A DNA stretch of 64,000 nucleotides, taken from assembly GCA_044772875.1 (NCBI GenBank), contig CP173058.1:1798001-1862000 (forward strand), given 5' to 3'. Both the position numbers and the translations under genes were made by a program. The notes beneath the pieces were generated by a model. That model was not told the DNA's origin and ran no database searches. It was given only the letters and a program-made list of their open reading frames with translations. This document shows positions 17,454 to 24,699 of the stretch, piece by piece (positions within the stretch are counted from its first letter, which is position 1; the number at the start of each line of letters is the position of its first letter). Source of the DNA: Morganella morganii_D. Its GTDB lineage: Bacteria > Pseudomonadota > Gammaproteobacteria > Enterobacterales > Enterobacteriaceae.

Positions 17454-17862
17454 TGTCGGGCTCCACCGGTACAAGCTGGATTGTTGTTGGCTTCGGTGAC
17501 ATAGACCCGTCAGGTGATCGGTGGTCTATTTCCTGCTTCTCTGAATAGCCGTGCTTGGTAAGCATTATTTTTGTAATTGAGGGGTTAAAATCACCTTTCA
17601 ATCCACCATTTATCAGCTTGTTTTCCTGTAAAGATAAAATCCCCTCTACGATGTCCGAAAACTCCCGTCCGAGGTCACTATCTTGCTTTGCATACTCATA
17701 CGTTGTTGACCTGGCAATAGCCAAGTAACACGCTAAACCAGCGACACTAGGAACCACGTCACCAAGTGATTCATAACCGCCGTACAGGTATTCTTTTGCC
17801 TTAGCGATTAGCTCATCAGTCAGCTTGCTAGGGCAACCAACCTGTTTAGATTGTTGTCCCAT
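17446..17862 (-). CDS. Terminase small subunit
   Basis: This is a 138-residue protein (MGQQSKQVGCPSKLTDELIAKAKEYL) with an N-terminal helix-turn-helix and a central segment LACYLAIARSTTYEYAKQD and NGGLKGDFNPSITKIMLTKHGYSEKQ, matching the Sf6 gp1-type DNA packaging proteins. It should recognise the packaging site, which commonly lies in or near its own gene. Confidence 0.88.
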   Translation of the reverse strand: MGQQSKQVGCPSKLTDELIAKAKEYLYGGYESLGDVVPSVAGLACYLAIARSTTYEYAKQDSDLGREFSDIVEGILSLQENKLINGGLKGDFNPSITKIMLTKHGYSEKQEIDHRSPDGSMSPKPTTIQLVPVEPDNE

Positions 17863-18106
17863 GTCGATTCCTTATGTTTGTGAGGTATCACCATTTCTTC
17901 CACCACGGCAGGTGCCGCCGCATATGAGGGTGTCTTTATCCCGGTGTTACCGATTATTCTGGATGTCCACACGCTCGCTGTGAGGAGTGGCACAGGTCGT
18001 AGCTAATGTGGCAGAGGAGATCGGCGGCTCGTAGGTAATAGAAAATGCCGCTGGGCGGTCTATTCATCTGTAAAATCAATGTCCTCAATTTTGAGGAGCG
18101 CTACCG

Positions 18107-18640
18107 TCAGACACTCGGCAGCAGTAACTGCCCTTTCTCTTCAATTTCAGCAATGCGACTGAGTAACTGCGGCTTTTTGACTCTACCCCAGCGATTGAGA
18201 AGCCGACCGGACATACTGGCCACATCTTTCTCTTTCATGAATTCGAGCATTACTTCATTGCGCTCCTGCTCCATGCTGCGGATATTATTTTTGATGACAT
18301 CCGCCATCCAGTTAAAAGCAGCAATGAAAGCCTCTTTAAGCCTGATAGCTTCAGCGCCGGTAAAGCCCATAACAATCATCATCCAACCGTCCCGAGTCAT
18401 TTTGTAAAACGGCTGAGGCTTTCCATTCTGTAAGTCGTTGTTTTCATGGCAAAGCGTAAAATTGCGCTCTGCGAATTGTGGAGAGCACGATTTTATTACG
18501 GCTCTGGTTTTCCTCAGAATATCTTTGTGGCCACGCTTGAATGCCAGTGCCACTTTAAATGTGTCAGTCTCGGCGTCTGCGCCACTAAGAAAAATCAACT
18601 CACGGAAATCAATTCCGTTAAATACTGTCGGATAAGTCAT
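18107..18640 (-). CDS. Rha-family phage regulatory protein
   Basis: The start at ATG 18640 (MTYPTVFNGIDFRELIF) has AAGGA eight bases upstream. The 177-residue product has the Rha pattern: VALAFKRGHKDILRKTRAVI, FYKMTRDGWMMIVMGFTGAEAIRLKEAFIAAFN, where 'M(T)RDGF..L.MGFTG..A' is diagnostic. Rha proteins influence lytic growth in an IHF-dependent way. It sits between lysis and packaging genes, an unusual place for a regulator. The inverted repeat ACGAAC / GTTCGT lies at 18661-18674 just upstream. Confidence 0.82.
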   Translation of the reverse strand: MTYPTVFNGIDFRELIFLSGADAETDTFKVALAFKRGHKDILRKTRAVIKSCSPQFAERNFTLCHENNDLQNGKPQPFYKMTRDGWMMIVMGFTGAEAIRLKEAFIAAFNWMADVIKNNIRSMEQERNEVMLEFMKEKDVASMSGRLLNRWGRVKKPQLLSRIAEIEEKGQLLLPSV

Positions 18641-19068
18641 GGTGTAAATCCTTATAGAAAACGAACCTGTTCGTACAGAAAAGCCGCCCACAGAAACACC
18701 ATTTAACGGAATTTCTCAGGATCGTTTTCTGTAAGGTTCTGTGTATTTAGATGCGCGTACGAATGCGCCGGTGAAATGCGTAGAATCGCAACCTTCGCCA
18801 CGTTACCTACGTTGCTGGGTCACTTGCGGTTACAGTCCGCCTCTGAGATTGTGATCACCATCCTTGCGGGGTTAAACAATCTGGTTCCTTGTCGGGGGAA
18901 TATAAAAAGCCCGCTCACTAAGTAGGATTTGTGATGGGTTACAGCGTCAGTTTAATCATGTAAATGTTAATAATGTGACGCGTATCAGAAATAAAAATAT
19001 CCGGCCTTGTGATGCCTGCCCATGGTGCTATCAATGAAAAATGATTATCAGCCAACGGGCATACCGCT
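18641..19068. other. Non-coding stretch upstream of rha-like gene
   Basis: No ORF with a ribosome site was found on either strand. It contains a short inverted repeat (ACGAAC, CT, GTTCGT at 18661-18674) and a run of G/C-rich sequence at 18770-18860. It may hold the promoter of the rha-like gene and the promoter of the plus-strand 89-residue gene, but I cannot assign boxes. Confidence 0.4.
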
Positions 19069-19338
19069 ATGAGCAAACACACCCCGCATCACCCGGATTT
19101 ATCATCCATCAAAATCGGAATGATAGTTCAGATACCGATGACCAGCAGAACCAATCCCGACACTGACGATATCCTGAATATGAAAGTCAAGGGTATGGAT
19201 GAACATGTGATAGCCGGGGAGTTCATCAGCAGAGAGTCCGGATATACCGATGAAAAAGATCGGCTCACTTCACCTTTTAGGGAAGATACTGTTCTGTTCG
19301 TAAAGGAAATTGTTATTTCCTGGTGTGATGGCCAATAA
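19069..19338 (+). CDS. Hypothetical 89 aa protein, antisense to the late operon
   Basis: The product (MSKHTPHHPDLSSIKIGMIVQIPMT, then a Glu/Asp-rich body) is transcribed against the late operon, which suggests a moron with its own promoter. There is no good ribosome site before the ATG, and no family is recognised. The overlapping minus-strand frame is shorter and less plausible. The stop codon lies inside the sequence of a terminator acting on the opposite strand. Confidence 0.45.
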   Translation: MSKHTPHHPDLSSIKIGMIVQIPMTSRTNPDTDDILNMKVKGMDEHVIAGEFISRESGYTDEKDRLTSPFREDTVLFVKEIVISWCDGQ

Positions 19339-19362
19339 AAAGCCCCGCTATTCAGCGAGGCC
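19336..19362 (-). terminator. Terminator between lysis genes and rha/terminase
   Basis: On the minus strand the arms GCCTCGCT and AGCGGGGC are followed by TTTTTATT. It lies downstream of the lysis cassette in the direction of late transcription, so late transcripts must read through it, probably by Q-type antitermination, to reach terminase. Confidence 0.7.
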
Positions 19363-19446
19363 AAATGGTCGTAATTCACCTATTAGTTTCGGGAAATATC
19401 CGTAGTTCATAAAACTCAGTGCTCGCATTGTGCCTACCCATGGAAA

Positions 19447-19563
19447 TTACTCCCCCGGCCTTACGTCACTTAGGGAGCACACCGGATAAATGGCGTCTTC
19501 ATTTTCATCAAGCGCAACTTCTTCGGTGGTGTAATGCGGTATAAAAAACATCAGCCATTTCAT
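19447..19563 (-). CDS. Small 38 aa protein coupled to Rz1
   Basis: The ATG at 19563-19561 overlaps the Rz1 stop (ATGA). The 38 residues start MKWLMFFIPHYTTEEVAL and end SLSDVRPGE, with a short hydrophobic start and an acidic rest. No known family. Translational coupling and position at the end of the lysis cassette support a real gene. Confidence 0.5.
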   Translation of the reverse strand: MKWLMFFIPHYTTEEVALDENEDAIYPVCSLSDVRPGE

Positions 19564-19853
19564 TTAGCTCTCTCCGCTTCTATCTCCCGTATTGCCCGCT
19601 TATCGTGATTGCAGTCCGCTATCGACTTCATAGCGTCAGCCAGTAACAGGATTGCCTCGCCGTAAGTCATCTCATCCGGAATAACCGGCAGCGGACAATC
19701 AGCGGTCAGCTGTGCCGGTATCGGAACCACCGGCGCGGGCACGTATATCTCTTTCGTATTGCTGCAACTTCCCAACAACACCAGAGGAAACAGGAGTAAC
19801 AGCGCACTCAGTACCTTTAAACTCCGTTTTGATATCGGTTTTAACTTTGACAT
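19560..19853 (-). CDS. Rz1 outer-membrane spanin lipoprotein
   Basis: The 97-residue product has a basic start, a hydrophobic stretch and lipobox LLGSC with Cys30, followed by a proline-rich segment (VPAPVVPIPAQL). It lies partly within the Rz reading frame in another phase (19699-19853), the classic Rz/Rz1 arrangement. With Rz it fuses inner and outer membranes at the last step of lysis. Confidence 0.88.
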   Translation of the reverse strand: MSKLKPISKRSLKVLSALLLLFPLVLLGSCSNTKEIYVPAPVVPIPAQLTADCPLPVIPDEMTYGEAILLLADAMKSIADCNHDKRAIREIEAERAK

Positions 19854-20076
19854 TCTCCGTGTCCTCGGTCTGTTTGGCTTTGATATTATCGAGTGATACG
19901 CGGTGATTGATAGTGACAGCAGACAGGGTGATGGTGTTTACGGCCGTCAATGCAGAGTGCTTGTCTTTCAGTGCCTGATGGTTATCCTTCAGTCCCCCAT
20001 ACAGATGCAGAATAAGCAGCAGGCTGATAGCCAGCGCTCCGCAGATGCCGAGCCATATCTTTGTTGCGGTGCTCAT
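19699..20076 (-). CDS. Rz inner-membrane spanin
   Basis: This is a 125-residue protein with one N-terminal membrane span (about residues 6-27, IWLGICGALAISLLLILHLY) and a periplasmic Lys/Glu-rich helix with many Asn and Thr residues. The next gene, Rz1, is embedded in its 3' part. The start overlaps the endolysin stop by four bases. Together with Rz1 it disrupts the outer membrane. Confidence 0.85.
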   Translation of the reverse strand: MSTATKIWLGICGALAISLLLILHLYGGLKDNHQALKDKHSALTAVNTITLSAVTINHRVSLDNIKAKQTEDTENVKVKTDIKTEFKGTECAVTPVSSGVVGKLQQYERDIRARAGGSDTGTADR

Positions 20077-20465
20077 GTCGGAATCTCAACGTGAGGCGCA
20101 TCAATGAAACGGGTTTCAATCGGTAGTGACGGGTCATTCTTCCAGTTGATACCGAATCGGAGCTTTATGCCTAACTCATCAGCGGCCTGTTTAACGGCTT
20201 TCAGCAGCGGCTTGAATTCTTCAATCTGCCACTTGGTGTTAACCGGAATAATGTCTACTGCATGGCCAGTCAGATGTCGGCTGTTATTTGTTTGTGATTT
20301 ACCAGCCGCGACCAATTCTTTTTGGCGATCCCATGTGCGCAGACCTTCAATAACAATGAAATCTACCGGCGTAATCTCCAGCGCGCGGCGAATTACCTTC
20401 ACCAGGTCGGAATTAACACCATTCAGGTTATTCTCGCTTCGCTGACTGAATCGGAATTTGCTCAT
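20073..20465 (-). CDS. Endolysin, M15 L-Ala-D-Glu peptidase type
   Basis: This is a 130-residue protein of the VanY/M15 endolysin family. Zinc ligands are visible in SRHLTGHAVDIIP (His and Asp) and near the end in DAPHVEIP (His), with the catalytic Glu next to it. The start MSKFRFSQRSENNLNGV and EGLRTWDRQ are typical of the family. It cuts the peptidoglycan stem peptide. No signal peptide is present, so release depends on the adjacent holin. Confidence 0.92.
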   Translation of the reverse strand: MSKFRFSQRSENNLNGVNSDLVKVIRRALEITPVDFIVIEGLRTWDRQKELVAAGKSQTNNSRHLTGHAVDIIPVNTKWQIEEFKPLLKAVKQAADELGIKLRFGINWKNDPSLPIETRFIDAPHVEIPT

Positions 20466-20770
20466 TTTTTACCGCCTGAGAATTTTGACCAAAAGAAGTC
20501 CAGTGCAAAAGAACCCATAGCGCCACACATACCGGCAGCAAATACCGTGTAATAAAACGAGGCGTTGAGTTCCACCGAAAGCAGCCCGCCCATCAGACCG
20601 GAGAACCCGGAAACCATCATCTGCATGATTGCCCCCAGCCAGCTCCAGCGGTAGCCGTTGCGTTTGTTGTCAATAATGTACCGGGCTAAGCCACCGTAAA
20701 GGGATATGGCAAATATGACACCCCATGCTGTACCGGTGACTTTCAGGTCTTTGTCATCCATCTTTGCCAT
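20462..20770 (-). CDS. Holin, LydA-like
   Basis: This is a 102-residue protein with three hydrophobic segments (about 14-31, 43-66 and 72-92; the last FYYTVFAAGMCGAMGSFALDF) and a basic end SGGKK. The pattern fits the phage holin family that includes P1 LydA. It overlaps the endolysin by four bases and is the first gene of the lysis cassette after the late leader. Confidence 0.85.
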   Translation of the reverse strand: MAKMDDKDLKVTGTAWGVIFAISLYGGLARYIIDNKRNGYRWSWLGAIMQMMVSGFSGLMGGLLSVELNASFYYTVFAAGMCGAMGSFALDFFWSKFSGGKK

Positions 20771-20867
20771 ACCGCCCCCTTCCGGAGGATTTAGTTAATA
20801 GGGTGCCGCGCACAGTATCTCTGCGCTGATTACGTTTGTTTGTTCAGGATTCTGTGGCGGCGTATAT

Positions 20868-20896
20868 GAAAAAAGGCCGCACAAGGCGACCTTTAA
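20868..20896 (-). terminator. Late-leader terminator t3
   Basis: On the minus strand AAAGGTCGCC pairs with GGCGG-type arm GCGGCCTTT around the loop TTGT, followed by TTTTTT. It is the last of three terminators before the holin gene. Confidence 0.65.
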
Positions 20897-20966
20897 GATT
20901 GGTGGCTGATTTAGTTCAGCCGGACTGCCCTGCGCTACCAGAGCTTCATAGCAAGTATTCAGTTGT

Positions 20967-21002
20967 CCGGAATAACCGAACATGTGAACTATCCGGAAAT
21001 TC
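20967..21002. repeat. Hairpin element, copy 1 (prophage late leader)
   Basis: It contains CCGGAATAACCGAACATGTG followed by GAACTATCCGGAAATTC (20986-21002). The same two blocks occur at 53966-54000, and the second block occurs as GAACTCTCCGGAAATTC at 56817-56833. The shared unit lies next to a minus-strand terminator in all three cases. Confidence 0.7.
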
Positions 21003-21037
21003 GAACCTGTAAGTTATTCTTACAAGTTGCAGATATG

Positions 21038-21059
21038 AAAAAGCCCTCCCGAGAGGGCT
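21038..21059 (-). terminator. Late-leader terminator t2
   Basis: On the minus strand AGCCCTCTC pairs with GAGGGCT and is followed by TTTTTC. It is the second of three terminators downstream of the Q-position gene. Confidence 0.7.
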
Positions 21060-21133
21060 GCTATGCATGCTTCGACACAAGGCCTGTTTCCAGCCAGTGT
21101 GCGCCGTTTACTTACTTCCTCGCTCTGCATTCT

Positions 21134-21160
21134 AAAAAGCCCCGCATTTGGCGAGGCTTA
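21134..21160 (-). terminator. Late-leader terminator t1
   Basis: On the minus strand AAGCCTCGCC pairs with GCGGGGCTT, followed by TTTTAG. It is the first of three terminators met by a transcript started at the putative late promoter. Confidence 0.7.
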
Positions 21161-21211
21161 TAATTCATTGTTTAAACACTCCGAACGCAAAAACTCGCGG
21201 AGGATATCACA

Positions 21212-21239
21212 AATATACACGTCCATAACTTTTTTTCAA
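21212..21239 (-). promoter_or_regulatory. Putative late promoter (pR'-like)
   Basis: On the minus strand a -35-like TTGAAA (21239-21234) and a -10-like TATATT (21217-21212) are separated by 16 bases. The -35 box overlaps the stop codon of the Q-position gene and the promoter faces the terminator-rich leader, matching the lambda layout Q - pR' - tR' - lysis genes. Confidence 0.55.
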
Positions 21240-21865
21240 GTTATTTTTGATATATTTTCTGATAACTCTCCTTTATTTACACGCTCTCTGGCTATTTCAT
21301 CCTGCATAACCATGTAGACTTTTGCATTAAATAAACTAATGCACCATCTAACCCGATCCGTGCATTGTTTTATCGTTAGCCATGGAGCTATTTTTTCCTG
21401 CATATAATTTGCGAGATTTTGCATTGTTTCTCTGTGAAGATAGTAATCAGTAGCGATTACATATACGGGATTGGTTTTATCGAAGGCTTTCAATATTGAT
21501 TTTTCGACAAAGTCAGCTTCATCTACATCGTTGGCGCGCTGGAACATGCTGCTGAGTGATTGTTTTGGAAATAATATTGACTGCGCTTTCTTCAGTAATT
21601 CCTCTCCCTTATATCCAAGTTTTCGAAGAGAGTTGAAGGCATCGGTAAACCTATCCAGATTTTCCACAGACCATCCCGTTAAAAATCGCCATACCCCATC
21701 ACATCCACCATAGCCGGGGCTATCACTACCGCGCATTTCATCAGCCCACACAGTGATAATGGCTCTGACCCACCGGTCTTGCGCCGGAGTTAATTGCCGC
21801 GCTTTCCCGAGGTGAGATTTTCTTGGTGAATTAGCAACTGCCGTATAAGAAACGCAGTCTCTCAT
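21236..21865 (-). CDS. Protein at the Q (late antiterminator) position
   Basis: This is a 209-residue protein (MRDCVSYTAVANSPRKSHLGKARQ; later VRAIITVWADEMRGSDSPGYGG) with a basic N-terminal part and helix-rich remainder. I do not recognise a Q-family motif. Placement after NinH and directly before a late promoter and three stacked terminators is strong positional evidence for a late antiterminator. GGGAGAGG lies upstream of the ATG, which overlaps the NinH stop. Confidence 0.6.
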   Translation of the reverse strand: MRDCVSYTAVANSPRKSHLGKARQLTPAQDRWVRAIITVWADEMRGSDSPGYGGCDGVWRFLTGWSVENLDRFTDAFNSLRKLGYKGEELLKKAQSILFPKQSLSSMFQRANDVDEADFVEKSILKAFDKTNPVYVIATDYYLHRETMQNLANYMQEKIAPWLTIKQCTDRVRWCISLFNAKVYMVMQDEIARERVNKGELSENISKIT

Positions 21866-22062
21866 TTCCCTCTCCCCTGATTGCCTTTCATCTTGGACTT
21901 GGTCATCAGCACGCCGTTGTAGATAACGTGCATTTCACACCGGGTATCGCGGTGAAACTTCCTGACGGTGTTCCGGTTTATTCCCAACTCATTCGCCAGT
22001 GCAGTCATATTTCCGTAGTGCTTAACCAGCATTTTCGGTATCGATGTGATTTCAGGTCGCAT
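21862..22062 (-). CDS. ninH: NinH-like protein
   Basis: The 66 residues follow lambda NinH closely: IPKMLVKHYGNMTALANELGINRNTVRKF, then MHVIYNGVLM. The segment TALANELGINRNTVRKF is a Fis-like helix-turn-helix. It overlaps NinG by 11 bases. Its role in phages is not well defined. Confidence 0.85.
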   Translation of the reverse strand: MRPEITSIPKMLVKHYGNMTALANELGINRNTVRKFHRDTRCEMHVIYNGVLMTKSKMKGNQGRGK

Positions 22063-22645
22063 TCTTCAGCTCCTTCAGTTTCCGCCGGTACTCATCCCGG
22101 ATCCGCTCGTAGTCTTCCCGTTTCCACTTCGGCAGTTCATGCGCACCCATCAGGCGGTCGAAACGCTCCTGGCCGATTTTTTCTATCAGTGCCGGCCGGT
22201 AGTTTTCGATGTTTCCTGAGAGATGGTTATTACACGCAGAACATTGTTTATGTACGTTATCTTCATCAAACCGCAGTTCCGGCATTGCCTTTGTCGTCCG
22301 GTAGTGCCCGGCGTGATACTGGCCTGTGTGATGACGTCCACAGCTGATACACGGAAGGTCTTTATCCCTTTCCCGGATGTATGCGTTGAATGCGGTCTGT
22401 GCTTGTTTTGCGAAATACGAGGTGGGTTTTACTGCTAACTTGCGGATTTTTAACTTATCTTTTGCTTCACGTTCTTTTTGCTGCTTCTCCTTTTTTAATT
22501 TGGCCTCGGCCTTTTCCCTTTCCCTGCTTCGTCGCTTTATTGCCAACTCAGCGCCGTGCTCCGGGCAACACCACCATTCGTTACTGAATTTCGGGTGAAA
22601 CCACGTCCGGCATATCAGGCACTTTCGTCGCGGTTGTTTTGCCAT
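22052..22645 (-). CDS. ninG: NinG/Rap recombination protein
   Basis: The ATG at 22645 (MAKQPRRKCLICRTWFHP) is preferred to the GTG six bases upstream. The 197-residue product has an N-terminal zinc-ribbon pair (CLICRTWF), a Lys/Glu-rich linker, and the core CISCGRHH, GHYRTTKAMPELRFDEDNVHKQCSACNNHLSGN that identifies NinG (Rap), a structure-specific nuclease that promotes RecA-dependent recombination. It lies in the nin region next to NinH. Confidence 0.92.
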   Translation of the reverse strand: MAKQPRRKCLICRTWFHPKFSNEWWCCPEHGAELAIKRRSREREKAEAKLKKEKQQKEREAKDKLKIRKLAVKPTSYFAKQAQTAFNAYIRERDKDLPCISCGRHHTGQYHAGHYRTTKAMPELRFDEDNVHKQCSACNNHLSGNIENYRPALIEKIGQERFDRLMGAHELPKWKREDYERIRDEYRRKLKELKNAT

Positions 22646-22647
22646 AC

Positions 22648-22743
22648 TCACCCCCAGTATTCATGGATGCCGAGCCCGATAGCAAAAATCACCCAGCACA
22701 GAATTAACGGATTACTCAGATATCCCAGGATGCGTTTGATCAT
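22648..22743 (-). CDS. 31 aa membrane peptide upstream of ninG
   Basis: This ORF starts at ATG 22743 with GGAG six bases upstream and encodes one hydrophobic span (ILGYLSNPLILCWVIFAIGL), ending HEYWG. Its stop is two bases before the ninG ATG. It overlaps the zinc-ribbon ORF upstream in another frame. A strong ribosome site and tight packing support translation. Confidence 0.55.
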   Translation of the reverse strand: MIKRILGYLSNPLILCWVIFAIGLGIHEYWG

Positions 22744-22858
22744 CACCATCTCCTTTTATCTTCTCGACCACTTCCAGATGCGGGCATTCACTGGCGCACT
22801 GGTCGCACACATAAACTTCATCGTCGGCCAGTTCTTCGCCGCATATTGCACAGGTCAT
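22712..22858 (-). CDS. 48 aa zinc-ribbon protein
   Basis: The ATG overlaps the stop of the upstream gene (ATGA). The sequence MTCAICGEELADDEVYVC DQC has two CxxC pairs (Cys3/Cys6 and Cys18/Cys21), so it is likely a small zinc-binding protein. No family name is known. Part of the tightly coupled nin cluster. Confidence 0.6.
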   Translation of the reverse strand: MTCAICGEELADDEVYVCDQCASECPHLEVVEKIKGDGDDQTHPGISE

Positions 22859-23148
22859 GGTATGCCTCGCTTAATTGACCTTTTCGCTTCCCTGCGTAAT
22901 GCAATTCCGAGTCGCTCAAGCCAGTCGGCATACTTCAGCACCGCCTCGGTTTCATTATCGAAACGCGGGAAATCGTCCATGGCTATTTCAACTTTGAAGC
23001 CGCGGCTAACAAACAAATCACAGGTAACAGTCAGCTCCTGCTCCAGCTTTGTTTTTCCGTTGTCATGACTCACCATGTACTTTTTTGACTTTTTATCTTT
23101 GCCTTTTTCGTAATGGATTAACTCCATTTTGGTTTGCTTGGTCTTCAC
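22855..23148 (-). CDS. Hypothetical nin-region protein, 97 aa
   Basis: The product is basic at the start (MKTKQTKMELIHYEKGKDKKSK) and has a beta-rich centre (LEQELTVTCDLFVSRGFKVEIAMDDFPRF) followed by a helix. No family was recognised. It overlaps genes on both sides by four bases, showing operon coupling. Confidence 0.65.
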   Translation of the reverse strand: MKTKQTKMELIHYEKGKDKKSKKYMVSHDNGKTKLEQELTVTCDLFVSRGFKVEIAMDDFPRFDNETEAVLKYADWLERLGIALRREAKRSIKRGIP

Positions 23149-23558
23149 GCCCGCACCTCCCGCAGCATTGTGTCAATGTCATTGATGAACGACCGTCCAA
23201 ATCCCGGCTCAAACGGGCGGGTTCTGGATTTTGGACGTGATGCCTTCTCCCTGACTACCGTCATCCTTGCCTTAGCTACCGGGGTCGGCTTTTCGGCCAG
23301 GCTGCTGAAATGCGCTCTGACTTTGGATGCCGCACGGTCATCAAAAGCGTAATAAACCTGACTGCCTTTCCTGCGAACGGCGTGGACACTGCCGATATCC
23401 TGCAACAGCCGGACAAATTTAGCGTCTATCATGCTGCCAAGACCGGTGGCCTGCGCAACCATCCTGACCGTGAAGGTGTCATGGTGGCGAAGTGACCGGA
23501 TTATTTTCAGGCACATGTCCTGCTTCTGCTCATTGGTGTGAAGGTATTGTCTTGCCAT
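23145..23558 (-). CDS. Winged-helix-like phage protein, 137 aa
   Basis: The start is put at ATG 23558 (MARQYLHTNEQKQDMCLKII), removing an unsupported 16-residue extension. Residues 15-70 look like a winged helix (IIRSLRHHDTFTVRMVAQATGL; LLQDIGSVHAVRRKGSQVYY). The C-terminal half is basic with many Arg and Pro residues. A DNA-binding role in the nin/replication region is possible. Confidence 0.6.
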   Translation of the reverse strand: MARQYLHTNEQKQDMCLKIIRSLRHHDTFTVRMVAQATGLGSMIDAKFVRLLQDIGSVHAVRRKGSQVYYAFDDRAASKVRAHFSSLAEKPTPVAKARMTVVREKASRPKSRTRPFEPGFGRSFINDIDTMLREVRA

Positions 23559-23568
23559 GATTTTTCCC

Positions 23569-24015
23569 TCAAAAAAATGACAGCAACCGGTTCTCAGTGA
23601 TGTCACTGCATCCCCGGAAGATGTGTTTTAATGCGGCATTGACTATCGCGTGATAACAGCGTTCAAACTCGTCTGATTCCATATCACCGTAAGCAAGGCT
23701 CTTTGCCTCTGTGCGGACACTTCCGTCTAGCCTGACCGTTTGCTCATAGAATCCGGCAAGTATCGTCAGATCCTTCCTGAAGCGGTCAAACTGGCTGTAC
23801 TCGTCCATATTCTCCAGTCCGGCGCGATTACCACACCAGTGGTCAAAGCAGAACTTGAAGAAAGCGAACATTTTTCGGTGAAAGGATGGATTGCGGGAGA
23901 GTTTGATATTGAAGGCGTACATTTCGCCGTTTTTGAACTTGGTCAATCGCGGTAGGTCGTGCTCAAATGCCGGTACAAATACGCCGTTAGCGCCTTTGAC
24001 CATGCTTATTTCCAT
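23569..24015 (-). CDS. DUF1367 family phage protein
   Basis: The 148 residues match DUF1367: LTKFKNGEMYAFNIKLSRNPSFHRKMFAFFKFCFDHW, then FDRFRKDLTILAGFYEQTVRLDG and DEFERCYHAIVNAALKHIF. This family is common next to NinB/NinG in lambdoid phages, and its function is unknown. Confidence 0.87.
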   Translation of the reverse strand: MEISMVKGANGVFVPAFEHDLPRLTKFKNGEMYAFNIKLSRNPSFHRKMFAFFKFCFDHWCGNRAGLENMDEYSQFDRFRKDLTILAGFYEQTVRLDGSVRTEAKSLAYGDMESDEFERCYHAIVNAALKHIFRGCSDITENRLLSFF

Positions 24016-24035
24016 TTATCCTCCTGCTCCTCCGG

Positions 24036-24344
24036 CTACGGCTTGCCAATTAAAAACGATACGACTTTACCGATGCGGCTTGATGGTCTAACCCCGGTAT
24101 TTCCTGTGATTAACCACTGCGGGATAATGCAAATCAGCAAAACGGGAATTACCCAAATGTGATTTATGCGCTGAATCAGCGTTGTATCGCGATACGGTTT
24201 CTTTTCGTAGATGTCGTACTTATCCAGAATTTCACTGGTTATACATTCCATGTAGTCACTATCTGCATAGTGCCCTGCGAATTTCAGCAATGAACTCCTC
24301 AGGCTGAAATAACTAACTTTTCCTGTTTTATTCTCTATCATCAC
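24036..24344 (-). CDS. Hypothetical membrane protein, 102 aa
   Basis: The N-terminal half is polar (FSLRSSLLKFAGHYADSDYMECI) and the C-terminal half carries one hydrophobic span (HIWVIPVLLICIIPQWLI). The gene overlaps the next upstream gene by four bases. Similar 'SLRSSLLKFAGHYADSDYM' N-termini are seen in tail-anchored phage proteins of the P/nin region, but I cannot name a function. Confidence 0.6.
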   Translation of the reverse strand: MMIENKTGKVSYFSLRSSLLKFAGHYADSDYMECITSEILDKYDIYEKKPYRDTTLIQRINHIWVIPVLLICIIPQWLITGNTGVRPSSRIGKVVSFLIGKP

Positions 24345-24535
24345 TCCTCCGGTGGTTGTGTCTGGTACGGCAGTCTGCTGCGAACTCCGGCCATGTAGGC
24401 GCGGTATCTGATTTCAATCTCGCTAAGCTTGTATCCAGTGGTGCCGAAAAAGTCATTCCTTCGCTTACTCATGATGTATTTGACTGTGTGCCCCATTTCC
24501 CCCGCACACCACTTTTCAAAATCCGTTGGCTCCAT
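24341..24535 (-). CDS. Hypothetical 64 aa protein
   Basis: The product (MEPTDFEKWCAGEMGHTVKYIMSKRRNDFFG) is a short helical protein ending in SRLPYQTQPPEE. It begins two bases after the stop of the 45-residue ORF and overlaps the next gene by four bases. No family was recognised. Confidence 0.58.
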   Translation of the reverse strand: MEPTDFEKWCAGEMGHTVKYIMSKRRNDFFGTTGYKLSEIEIRYRAYMAGVRSRLPYQTQPPEE

Positions 24536-24537
24536 AA

Positions 24538-24675
24538 TCAGGATTCCCCCTCGCCATTCACCGCGGCAATAAGTTTTTCAAACAGCCGGTCTTCAGCTTC
24601 TCCGCCAAACCCTTCCTCGAAAAGTCGCTCCAGTAACTCAATAACGAGAGTCTGTTCTTCTTTGGTTAATTCCAT
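24538..24675 (-). CDS. Hypothetical 45 aa acidic protein
   Basis: The ATG at 24675 has AAGGA upstream. The product (MELTKEEQTLVIELLERLFEEG) is an acidic amphipathic helix protein. It fills the gap between the primase gene and the 64-residue gene with normal coupling distances. No known family. Confidence 0.5.
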   Translation of the reverse strand: MELTKEEQTLVIELLERLFEEGFGGEAEDRLFEKLIAAVNGEGES

Positions 24676-24699
24676 AATCAAAAGTCCTTCTGTCTTGGG

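Larger units (their letters stand above)
20771..21211 (-). other. Late leader between Q-position gene and holin
   Basis: No gene was found in these bases. On the minus strand they hold three terminator hairpins in a row and a hairpin element shared with 53.96 and 56.8 kb. This is the place of the lambda pR' leader, where Q-modified polymerase must pass terminators. Confidence 0.65.

Noticed and set aside
20930..21030. tRNA-like pieces in the late leader (GGTTCGAAT and a GCTCTGGTAGCGCAG segment on the minus strand)
   Set aside because: The pieces are in the wrong order and distance, and no acceptor stem pairs, so no tRNA gene is supported.
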